Assembly: GCA_963843285.1 (NCBI GenBank)
Contig: CAWJJO010000006.1
Coordinates: 124,001 to 188,000, forward strand
DNA: 64,000 bases
Reading direction: 5' to 3'
Origin: CAZDDB01 sp963843285
GTDB taxonomy: Bacteria > Acidobacteriota > HRBIN11 > JAKEFK01
The notes under the pieces are model-generated. The model did no database searches. It was not told the origin of the DNA and saw only the letters and a program-made list of their open reading frames with translations. The first letter of the stretch is position 1. Every line of letters starts with the position of its first letter. Shown piece by piece: positions 41,801 through 48,128 of the stretch. A program made the position numbers and the translations under genes.

Positions 41801-42138
41801 ACCTGGACGATGTCCTTCTTCCTATGAAGCGTGCAGTTCCGTGTGGGCTCATCCTCAACGAACTGATTACCAATGCAATGAAATATGCTTTTCCAGCAGA
41901 CAGGAAAGGGGAAATTCACATAGAATTGAAACAACACCGAGATGTTCGCGGCCAGAAAACGAGTAGCTATGGACTTACAGTGCGCGATAGCGGCATAGGA
42001 ATACCCACGGATTTTAACCTGGAAGAAACAACCACGTTAGGCATGCGAATCATTCGACTGTTAACGAAACAGATCGATGGAACTCTGGAGATGCAGCTCA
42101 GTCCGGGCACGACGTTTCACATCACTTTCCCCCAATAA
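38848..42138 (+). CDS. CheB-CheR-PAS-histidine kinase fusion protein
   Basis: 1096 residues. CheB methylesterase (about 36-210) with Ser44 in VVGIGASAGG, His in FIQHLDPTH and the Asp motif GVILSGTGSDG; CheR methyltransferase (about 225-485) with FRDPDRF, IWCAGCSTGEEAY and SCSNVLIYF; a coiled coil made of ANEELQS-type heptads; PAS (about 775-880); HisKA_2 with EVHHRVKNSLQLISSLLSLQ; HATPase with VRDSGIGIP. Both methylation and demethylation activities look intact. Such fusions are known in non-motile soil bacteria and probably regulate a non-flagellar pathway. The start is TTG 38848, or ATG 38869; no ribosome site decides. A strong promoter lies directly upstream. Confidence 0.93.
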   Translation: MKHKVPPMHVADPQVRRAKVRTPESKEMKRSVKNIFPVVGIGASAGGLEAVKELFKHLPPDTGMSFVFIQHLDPTHASSLPEILSRTTRIPVIETSHDLRLKPDHIFVIPPNKDITVSNATLFLSPRNKSSGLHLPIDTFLQTLAEDKKGAAVGVILSGTGSDGVLGLRAIKSEGGITFAQDSESAKYAAMPENAIAAGVVDFVLSPRKIADELVKLSRFEGRAFLFGKSIRPGVGAAERGNHLRAIIALLRESTGVDFSHYNPNMIVRRIFRRMALAKTQKLEQYAESLLKNPSEARALYEDIFIHVTNFFRDPDRFEVLKSSIYPAIAKNKKPGEAIRIWCAGCSTGEEAYSLAITLLEYLGSKEAHIPIQIFATDISETAINKARAATYPANIEAHVSPERLKRFFVKQEGGYQISKAVRELCIFTKHDVTKDPPFSRLDLISCSNVLIYFSPPMQRKILSIFHYALKPSGFLILGKSESVGRQLHFFEPTEVKHKIYSRKKTFSPNIGLAYSNLSSQPVMKKGLESQEGPENVFDLQKQVDQLVLSRYRHRGVIVDENMKIVQFRGIMGPLLDPASGEATLDLIRMLHKDLRVPLRVLIQKARKENQAVVKKNVQVKIDRTVIYFSLEVIPVANPRDREKFFLVLLEEEHSLPKASQSLRGKRAAKPGDRDREIRIVELQQELQESREYLQSMIEQHEVGNEKLDAANEELQSANEELQSANEELETAKEELESSNEELNTVNEELQNRNLDLEQLNKQFRATRDYAEAIIKTMREPFVVLDSTLKVKSGNAAFYRTFKLDPNQTLNRYLFDLVHAQWNIPRLRPMLENVLVKGVEFQDYETEGDFPGIGTRTLSLNARRISEGDGREELILLAIGDITHQKELDAAHDVMLQEVHHRVKNSLQLISSLLSLQAPFIHDENALALFKESANRIRSIAFIHEKLHQAGKPATVNFKEYVFDLANSLFGFYGLDPKKITLSLDLDDVLLPMKRAVPCGLILNELITNAMKYAFPADRKGEIHIELKQHRDVRGQKTSSYGLTVRDSGIGIPTDFNLEETTTLGMRIIRLLTKQIDGTLEMQLSPGTTFHITFPQ

Positions 42139-42320
42139 AAGACAGCTCTGATCATCAGCGGGGCAAACTAGAACGCAAGGAACCGGTTGCTGTGCACCGC
42201 ATGGACGTCACAGAATCAGTTACAAAAACGCCGTCGGTTGGCCACAAGAAATGACGAGCGCCTCGACACCAAAACGGCCACAAGGATCACATCGTTGGTT
42301 GTGTTGGAGGATAAAAATAT

Positions 42321-42938
42321 ATGACACGCCTGCGAATTTATCTAAGTGTATGTCTCATTCTTTTCTTTGGGCTGCTAGAGTACGCCGGAGCAAATGAATC
42401 TATTCTCGCACTTCATCAGAATGGAAGGACACGATTGGACAAAGCAAGCGGGAATGTGGAGGACTATTCGGCACGCCTGGCAACCACGATCGCCGGACAA
42501 AATGTGGAACAGATGAAGTATCACAAATTTACCATTCTGGTCAATCCGCTTTCAAGCGGTGAGTACGAGATCCAGGTTTACCGAACGGTTCTTTACGGAA
42601 AACGGAAGGTATGCAGTATCTTTTCTTCGGTCTACGAATCCAGTATTGAGTATGTGTATAATTACGATCAACAAACTCGTGAAATTGTCCGGATGCACTT
42701 CGTCTTCCCGCCAAACTCACTGACAGGATGGGCCAATCCTGATGATTTTTCAACAATAACCCAATTTGACTGGAAGGAACAGTTCCCTGGAAGGAATTGT
42801 TCGGTCTCTACTCTCGAAGAATCTGGGAGGGAATATCTGGAAGCAGGTTGCTTTCAGAATCGAGATGACGCAGTTCGATTTGCGCAAAAGTTTATCGATT
42901 ATGTATTGAGCAGCCGCGGAGTGTCCAACACGCCGTGA
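42321..42938 (+). CDS. Hypothetical secreted protein
   Basis: 205 residues, not recognised. Signal peptide (about 1-24, ending YAGAN), then a mixed fold with three Cys (near residues 93, 154 and 171) that may pair. No metal or catalytic motif seen. Good ribosome site GGAGGATAA before ATG 42321. First of a run of small envelope genes after the signalling island. Confidence 0.6.
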   Translation: MTRLRIYLSVCLILFFGLLEYAGANESILALHQNGRTRLDKASGNVEDYSARLATTIAGQNVEQMKYHKFTILVNPLSSGEYEIQVYRTVLYGKRKVCSIFSSVYESSIEYVYNYDQQTREIVRMHFVFPPNSLTGWANPDDFSTITQFDWKEQFPGRNCSVSTLEESGREYLEAGCFQNRDDAVRFAQKFIDYVLSSRGVSNTP

Positions 42939-42974
42939 TGGGCTCAACTTATTTGGTCCATTTAGGAGGAGAAT

Positions 42975-43190
42975 GTGCTAAGAATCGTGGGGATTATTTT
43001 GATCGTGCTGGGTATTGTTGCTCTGATTTTTCAGGGCATCACTTACACTACGCGTGAGAAAGTGATTGATCTTGGTCCGCTTCAAGCAACTGCAAAGAAA
43101 GAGAAAACCATCCCACTTCCGCCTGTACTGGGCGGGATCGCACTTGTGGGTGGAATCGTATTGTTGATTGCCGGCGGCAAGAAAACGTAG
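42975..43190 (+). CDS. Small two-helix membrane protein
   Basis: 71 residues: helix (IVGIILIVLGIVALIFQGI), a polar loop with YTTREKVIDLGPLQA, and a second helix (VLGGIALVGGIVLLIAG). This layout matches small DUF3185-like inner-membrane proteins of unknown role. The start is GTG 42975, decided by AGGAGGA upstream; the overlapping ATG at 42973 leads to an immediate stop. Confidence 0.7.
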   Translation: MLRIVGIILIVLGIVALIFQGITYTTREKVIDLGPLQATAKKEKTIPLPPVLGGIALVGGIVLLIAGGKKT

Positions 43191-43270
43191 ACCCGGCTCG
43201 GCCTGCGATGAATGAAAATCTCATCAGTCGCGGGCCATTGAATTGGTAACTGTTTTTAGGAGAGAGCCAG

Positions 43271-43601
43271 ATGAAAAAAGTTGGAGTGATTGGCTGTGGC
43301 GTACTGTTGATTCTTGCGCTGATTTTGGGAGTTACAGCGTTTTCCTCATACAACGGCCTGGTAAAGCTCGATGAAGGAGTCAAGAGCTCGTGGTCCCAGG
43401 TCCAAAATGCATATCAGCGTAGAGCGGATTTGATTCCCAATCTTGTGCGGACGATGCAAGGTGCGGCGAATTTTGAACGGGAAACTTTGAAGGAAGTGAT
43501 CGAAGCGCTCGCGCGAGCCAGTTCCATACATGGGTTTTCAGGAAAAGGCTTACTTCCAGGCCACTGCCGGCGCAGAGAAGCCGCCGGAGGTACGGTTCTG
43601 A
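43271..43601 (+). pseudogene. lemA: lemA remnant with out-of-frame internal deletion
   Basis: The N-terminal part is clearly LemA: one membrane helix then SYNGLVKLDEGVKSSWSQVQ, NAYQRRADLIPNLV and NFERETLKEVIEA. It stops matching at ALARASSI. The LemA C-terminus (GFQEKAYFQATAGAEKPPEV) is present in another frame from 43530 to the TGA at 43599-43601. About 75-80 residues between them are missing, and the junction is out of frame. In the original N-terminal frame the protein runs on to 43675 with an unrelated tail. LemA usually pairs with the TPM/YgcG protein, which indeed follows immediately. ATG 43271 has AGGAGAG upstream. Confidence 0.82.
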
Positions 43602-44477
43602 TTGAAACTGATTTTCTTTTCACTAGTTCTGCTTGCGATTTCCATTCCACCGCTCACCAGACGCGTGGTGGATGATGCCGGAATGCTTACCAGCGATCAG
43701 CGCGCAGCGTTGACGCAGAAGCTCGAACAAATCGAAAAAGATATTTCAGTCCAGATTGTTGTGCTTACCCTGCCTTCCTTGGAGGGAGAACCGATTGAGG
43801 ACCTGGCTGTTGGGGTAGCACAAAAATGGGGGATCGGTGAGAAAAGTCTAAATAATGGCGCCGTAGTTGTTGTCGCAAAGAATGAACGCAAAATCAGGAT
43901 TGAAGTCGGTTACGGACTGGAGCCGGTCATTCCAGATGGTCTAGCCGGTCGCATCATTCGTGAACAGATCTCCCCACACTTCAAGCAAAATGATTTTTAC
44001 GGCGGACTGGATGCTGGTGTTGATGCGATTGCGCGGGCAGCTCGGAACGAATATCCACTGACGAGTCCGGAACAACCATCTTCACCCGATGCTACCGGTG
44101 GATTTCTGTCTTGTTTCTTCGCTGCTGGCATATTGTGGTTTATTCTTGCTGGAATATTTGCTCGTTTCCGGTCGGGAGGTTGGATTGCCGGAGGTTTCGC
44201 GGCTGCAGTTCTCTTTCCTGGAGCGTTGTTTTATTGCAATTTGATTAGCCCAAGGACGAGTTTAGTCCTCTCACCGTTCGGGTTCTTCTTAGGCGCGCTT
44301 GCAACTCCCATCGTGCGACGCATGCAAGATTCAAGTGGCGCCCGAAGCCGGCGAGACAACACTTGGACATATCCTGGTGGGGGATTCGGTGACTGGCGAG
44401 GCGGTGGTGGCGGGGGCGGGGGCTTTAGCGGCGGTGGGGGACACTTTGGTGGAGGAGGCGCCAGTGGAGGTTGGTAA
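43602..44477 (+). CDS. TPM-domain (YgcG-like) membrane protein
   Basis: 291 residues. Signal helix (FFSLVLLAISIP), TPM domain (about 20-150) with VVDDAGMLTSDQRAALTQKL and IRIEVGYGLEPVIPDGLAGRII, two to three membrane helices (about 165-235), and a Gly-rich tail (GGGGGGGGFSGGGGHFGGG) typical of YgcG proteins. TPM domains have been reported as acid phosphatases or photosystem repair factors; here the role is unknown. The start is TTG 43602, immediately after the lemA TGA, with GGAGG about 12 bases upstream, so it was coupled to lemA. Confidence 0.85.
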   Translation: MKLIFFSLVLLAISIPPLTRRVVDDAGMLTSDQRAALTQKLEQIEKDISVQIVVLTLPSLEGEPIEDLAVGVAQKWGIGEKSLNNGAVVVVAKNERKIRIEVGYGLEPVIPDGLAGRIIREQISPHFKQNDFYGGLDAGVDAIARAARNEYPLTSPEQPSSPDATGGFLSCFFAAGILWFILAGIFARFRSGGWIAGGFAAAVLFPGALFYCNLISPRTSLVLSPFGFFLGALATPIVRRMQDSSGARSRRDNTWTYPGGGFGDWRGGGGGGGGFSGGGGHFGGGGASGGW

Positions 44478-44487
44478 TCTGAAGGTA

Positions 44488-44938
44488 GTGCGGGTACCGA
44501 AAAACCTGACGCGGTATCTGGACGCACAAGGTCTGGAAGCCCATACGTTCTGCGGTGGATGAAGCCGAATCCCGCACATCCGCCGAAATTCGTGTCCACA
44601 TCAACCACAGGATCCATTTTTGGGAATCATCGCGCAAACGAGCGACCAGCGTTTTTCAGGAGCTCGGAATGCATCAAACGCAAAACGAAACGGGAGTTCT
44701 GCTCTTTTTCACTTTGAAAGAACAACGCTTCGAAATAATTACTGACCGTGGAATCAATGCCAAAATCGATCCCCAGCAATGGAAAGTACTCGCCTCAGAG
44801 TTGGAATCTATGATTCGCAAGGAGGGTTTGACCGAAGGTATTTGCTATAGCGTTCGTCGGCTGGCAGATCTCCTCGCGGTTCATTTTCCCCGTCAAAAAG
44901 ATGATCGCAACGAATTAAGCGACGATGTGAGCCTCTGA
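44488..44938 (+). pseudogene. Second TPM-domain protein, frameshifted
   Basis: The N-terminal part begins at GTG 44488 (VPKNLTRYLDAQGLEA). After the CCC run at 44540-44542 the rest lies in another frame: IRSAVDEAESRTSAEIRVH, then QNETGVLLFFTLKEQRFEII and GLTEGICYSV. Removing one C joins the two into a normal soluble TPM protein of about 149 residues. As sequenced, only a 127-codon frame from GTG 44555 remains intact, and it could still be made. It follows the first TPM gene by 10 bases. lemA-tpm-tpm triplets are a known arrangement. Confidence 0.7.
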
Positions 44939-45181
44939 CCTATTGCATTCTCCATTTTTGGAATTGTTTCAACGTTGCTCGCGGGCAAAGTCTGCATCAT
45001 ATACATTCAGATTGACTTCATCGCTCAAGTTTCGTCACCTATGTAATTGATTGGGGCGCTGACGGAAAACTGTCGGCACAATCACCCGTGATTTTGCTAC
45101 AAAAGTCTCGGTCTGTTTGCGATAGTCCATGCCTGAGGGCGCTCATAGTCTTGAAGTGAACGCAATGCATCAGGAGGTAAT

Positions 45182-45394
45182 ATGTCTTATTCCTTAAGAA
45201 TTCTCCCTTACAAAGAAGCAAAATATCAGGTTTTTGACGATGATCAATTGCTTGCTACCTTCACAAGTGTGAGCGACGCCATCGAATATATCAGGCAAAC
45301 GGAAGATACTAAACCGGCCCAGACACCCGTATATGAGTACGAAACCGTGGGCGCGCAAGCGGCGAATGAGGACATCACTCATCCCGCGGCTTGA
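45182..45394 (+). CDS. Small hypothetical protein
   Basis: 70 residues, soluble and acidic, not recognised. Starts SYSLRILPYKEAKYQVFDDD and contains a helix VSDAIEYIRQTED. The ribosome site AGGAGGTAA before ATG 45182 is near-perfect, which argues for a real and well-translated gene. The upstream stretch 44939-45181 shows no gene. Confidence 0.7.
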   Translation: MSYSLRILPYKEAKYQVFDDDQLLATFTSVSDAIEYIRQTEDTKPAQTPVYEYETVGAQAANEDITHPAA

Positions 45395-45417
45395 CCAGCG
45401 TGCCAATAAGCGCAACT

Positions 45418-45439
45418 GTAGCGAATGAATTCGCTACTA
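45418..45439. repeat. Palindromic repeat, family R2, copy 2
   Basis: TGTAGCGAATGAATTCGCTAC contains a near-perfect palindrome centred on GAATTC. It shares TGTAGCGAATGAATTC with 26765-26780. Confidence 0.6.
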
Positions 45440-45571
45440 CGAACTGCTGCAACTGGCGTCGCATATCCATGTATGCGAACGGTTAGGATTGCTCTACAAA
45501 AAAGCGTGAATCTTGCGATGGAATCTTTTGGCGCGGCCAGTTATGTTCCTCATTGTGAGGTGATTATTATT

Positions 45572-45745
45572 ATGACGGCAGACACTCCAAAACCACCCCG
45601 TTTCCAATGCTACCAGTGCGGAAAGCATTTTGATTCGCACGAGGAATGGAAAGCCCATCAACTCGCTGAGCATGAACCCACATTAACTTTTCGCCTGCTC
45701 GAACTTCCTTCAAACTTTTCGGGCGTCAAAGAAGGACGTAACTAG
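45572..45745 (+). CDS. C2H2 zinc-finger miniprotein (copy B)
   Basis: 57 residues with one finger: FQCYQCGKHFDSHEEWKAHQ followed by LAEH, i.e. C-x2-C-x12-H-x4-H, the same spacing as at 28488-28661. The remainder is short and unstructured. ATG 45572 is chosen because the finger lies near the N-terminus; GAGGTGA is about 10 bases upstream. The frame is open further upstream to 45425 but that part looks non-coding and overlaps a repeat. Possible nucleic-acid or protein binding; role unknown. Confidence 0.72.
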   Translation: MTADTPKPPRFQCYQCGKHFDSHEEWKAHQLAEHEPTLTFRLLELPSNFSGVKEGRN

Positions 45746-45748
45746 AGT

Positions 45749-46144
45749 TTATTGTCCTTGCGAATGCTTGAGAAGGCTTCGTTCCACTGCTGTGAGCAAG
45801 TCTTCGTCCCGGATCGGCTTGTTGACATAGACATAGGGCTCCACGGCGGCCAGCACGGGAAATTTCGCGGATGGCATCGCTGTAAGAAATACAATCGGAA
45901 TTACTTCATTGTAGTGCCCTTGTATAACAATCGCTGTTTCAATACCGTTCAGATCTCCCTCGATACGCACATCCATTAAGATCAAGTCGGGTCGGTTTTC
46001 CTTTGCGATGGCAATGGCCTCTCTACCCGAATTAGTCACTCCCAGTATTTTGTAGCCATGACGCTTCAGAGTGTCCGATAATTGTTCCGCGACGATAGCC
46101 TCATCTTCGACGATCAGGATTTGGTTTGTGACATGATCAGCCAA
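45749..46144 (-). CDS. Stand-alone receiver-domain response regulator
   Basis: 131 residues, receiver only (CheY-like length). Acidic pair VEDEA, phospho-acceptor Asp in LILMDVRIEGDLNG, Thr in VFLTAM and Lys in VNKPIRDED are all present. The EGDLNGIE insertion after the acceptor is typical of receivers that partner HisKA_2 kinases, two of which lie at 35669 and 38848. It could relay between the fusion kinases, but that is inferred. It converges on the zinc-finger gene with a 3-base gap. Confidence 0.9.
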   Translation of the reverse strand: MADHVTNQILIVEDEAIVAEQLSDTLKRHGYKILGVTNSGREAIAIAKENRPDLILMDVRIEGDLNGIETAIVIQGHYNEVIPIVFLTAMPSAKFPVLAAVEPYVYVNKPIRDEDLLTAVERSLLKHSQGQ

Positions 46145-46230
46145 CCTAACTCCTTCAGCGATGTAACAAAGATTAGCACAATTTCTCGCTCTTTGCGATG
46201 TAACTCTGAATCCGGATTCTTTCGAAGGGG

Positions 46231-46256
46231 AGAGCCCGGAACCCTTTCCGGGCCCT
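46231..46256 (-). terminator. Candidate terminator after the small basic protein gene
   Basis: GCCCGGAA-CCCT-TTCCGGGC forms a perfect 8-bp stem, about 50 bases beyond the stop at 46303. On the - strand it is followed by TCTCCCCTT, so the T-run is weak. Confidence 0.4.
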
Positions 46257-46302
46257 CGAAATGAGCAGACTGGTGGTAGGGTTTACGATAGCAGATGCAA
46301 GA

Positions 46303-46473
46303 TTATTGGCCTTTCTTGTGGCTCTCCTTCTTGTGGTGCTTCAGTACCGTTCTTGCGGCCACTTCCTCGGCGCGTTTGCCGTAGCGGCCGTCCTTACGAG
46401 CCTCTTCTTTAATGTGCTCGTACATGCGTTGTTCTTTCTTGCCTACTCCACGCACGTGTTTTTTCCCAGGCAT
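46303..46473 (-). CDS. Small basic protein of the 'plasmid stabilization' type
   Basis: 56 residues, Lys/Arg/His-rich. The pattern KKEQRMYEHIKEEARKDG then RAEEVAARTVLKHH matches a widespread small-protein family often labelled plasmid stabilization protein, with no proven role. ATG 46473 follows AGGAGGAAATC, a strong site. No toxin partner adjoins it. Confidence 0.65.
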   Translation of the reverse strand: MPGKKHVRGVGKKEQRMYEHIKEEARKDGRYGKRAEEVAARTVLKHHKKESHKKGQ

Positions 46474-46689
46474 GATTTCCTCCTGTTTGTAAGAAATGAA
46501 ATGATCGGGCTCGGAGACCGCATCCTCCAATAGATAAAGACAGACTTTTCTGTAGTTCGTTCCGTTACAGAAGGAGTTTCCGGGTCAAAGCACACTTGCG
46601 GTCAATTATGAATCGCTTCGGCAATGGAAAGTGACTGAATATTGATTTTCATTAGATGCGGAATAAATTCGCTTCAGGAGGCTTTATTT

Positions 46690-47094
46690 ATGAAACTAGC
46701 ATCCAGTCTTTTTGTTCTGATCCTACTGTTCTGCTCCATCGGCTACGCAGCCACTCCGCCTACGGACGCACCGAAGCTTACCGCGAAAAATCATGGCGTT
46801 TTGGTAAGGGCATTTCAGGGCAACGGAAACAAAACAACTGAAAGCTTTCCATTGAAAAAAGCTCCGGCTAGGTTTGCTGTCCAGTTAAACTGGGATAAGC
46901 CGGATCCGGAACTTACCGGGGAGAAGGGTAAGTTTTCTGTACTCCTGGTAGATGACAGCGAAAAAGATGTGGATCTGATTATCGGCACGATCGATTCTTT
47001 TGACGGCGCCCGCACAATAGACATTCCTGCGGATGGAAATTACAAAGTTAAGATCATAGCTCCAGGAAACTGGAACGTTTCCATAGAGCAATAA
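46690..47094 (+). CDS. Hypothetical secreted beta-rich protein
   Basis: 134 residues. Signal peptide (about 1-20, ending SIGYA). The body is beta-rich with VQLNWDKPDPELTGEKGKFS and a C-terminal strand GNYKVKIIAPGNWNVSIEQ, which resembles immunoglobulin-like or pre-peptidase C-terminal folds. ATG 46690 has AGGAGGC upstream. Function unknown. Confidence 0.65.
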   Translation: MKLASSLFVLILLFCSIGYAATPPTDAPKLTAKNHGVLVRAFQGNGNKTTESFPLKKAPARFAVQLNWDKPDPELTGEKGKFSVLLVDDSEKDVDLIIGTIDSFDGARTIDIPADGNYKVKIIAPGNWNVSIEQ

Positions 47095-47335
47095 GATTTC
47101 CCACTCATATATCCCCAGTTCTTTGAACCGGGATAAGACGAGTCTTCGGCTCGCCCCCGGTATCTTCCTGAAGTCCCCAATTCAGCCATCTGTCGCATAG
47201 AAACCGACAAACAATTGACCGTTCTTTCTACGGCAGCGTTTACTGGAGGTATACATCATCTTCCATGACAGTGGAGTAGAAGATGAAGCCCTTAAGAAAG
47301 AGTGAAAGAGTGTGTACCCACAAAGGAGATTATTT

Positions 47336-47599
47336 ATGGCCAGAATCACGGTAGTACTATGTGATGTGAAGCCCTGCCGCTTACCTGCCGAACGAGAATT
47401 CGACTTCAACGGCAAGAAAGTTTATGTCTGCGGTGAACACTGCTACGTAAAATTTTGGAGCCGTGAATATGGTAACTGGAAGGAGTCACGTTATTTGATG
47501 CAAACGATGTTTCAGGATCGCAATCATGTCGGGATCCTGGATCAATACACAGCTTCCGAAGACCTGGCAAAGAGATGGGAAGAGGTGAAGCCTTCTTGA
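47336..47599 (+). CDS. Small hypothetical protein with Cys pairs
   Basis: 87 residues, cytoplasmic. Four Cys: two in VVLCDVKPCRLPAER and two in VYVCGEHCYVKFW, i.e. C-x4-C and C-x3-C, with a His between, which suggests a small zinc-binding fold. ATG 47336 follows AAAGGAGATT. Not recognised as a named family. The upstream interval 47095-47335 holds a short hairpin (CGAGTCTTCGGCTCG) and no gene. Confidence 0.65.
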   Translation: MARITVVLCDVKPCRLPAEREFDFNGKKVYVCGEHCYVKFWSREYGNWKESRYLMQTMFQDRNHVGILDQYTASEDLAKRWEEVKPS

Positions 47600-47744
47600 T
47601 TCCTACTCGCTGCTGAAATGGTTGTCGTCTTTCTTGCGTCAAACCTTTTGACGATTTGCCACAGCGAAACCGGTCTTCATCGATACCGTGTGAGAACCAT
47701 CAATTGTACTCTTGAACAGTAAGTAAACATAAGGAGAACGCCAA

Positions 47745-48119
47745 ATGAATCGGAATCTGTTTTTTAGTTTTTTAATGTTCGTCCTCTTCGCCGCAGTATT
47801 TGTCTCGAGCGCATGTACCACTACCAAGAATACAGGCACGGCGATCAAAGAAGGCTCGACGGAAGCTGCGCAGCAAGTAGGCGACAAGGCTGAGGATGCT
47901 GGTGAAACGATTGAAGATGGCAGCATCACTGCAGCCGTGAAGATGAAATTTGCAAATGATGAGCTGGTATCTGCTTCAAAAATAGATGTGGATACGAGTC
48001 ACGGAAATGTGACTTTGAATGGAACGGCAAAAAGCCGGGCCGAAGTAGATCGTGCAGTGCAACTGGCGAAATCAGTTGACGGCGTCAAGAGCGTCCATTC
48101 GAATCTCGTTGTGCAATAA
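47745..48119 (+). CDS. BON-domain lipoprotein
   Basis: 124 residues. Lipoprotein signal with lipobox VSSAC (Cys24), a Thr-rich linker, then a BON domain: ITAAVKMKFANDELVSASKI, then VDTSHGNVTLNGTAKSRAEV and GVKSVHSNLVV. BON domains bind membranes and occur in OsmY-type envelope stress proteins. Ribosome site AAGGAGAA. It ends 9 bases before the DUF6600 gene and is probably co-transcribed with it. A two-BON relative is at 54168-54806. Confidence 0.88.
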   Translation: MNRNLFFSFLMFVLFAAVFVSSACTTTKNTGTAIKEGSTEAAQQVGDKAEDAGETIEDGSITAAVKMKFANDELVSASKIDVDTSHGNVTLNGTAKSRAEVDRAVQLAKSVDGVKSVHSNLVVQ

Positions 48120-48128
48120 GGAGGAATT

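Noticed and set aside
44395..44470. Gly-rich low-complexity DNA as a structural element
   Set aside because: It encodes the Gly-rich tail normal for YgcG-type TPM proteins.
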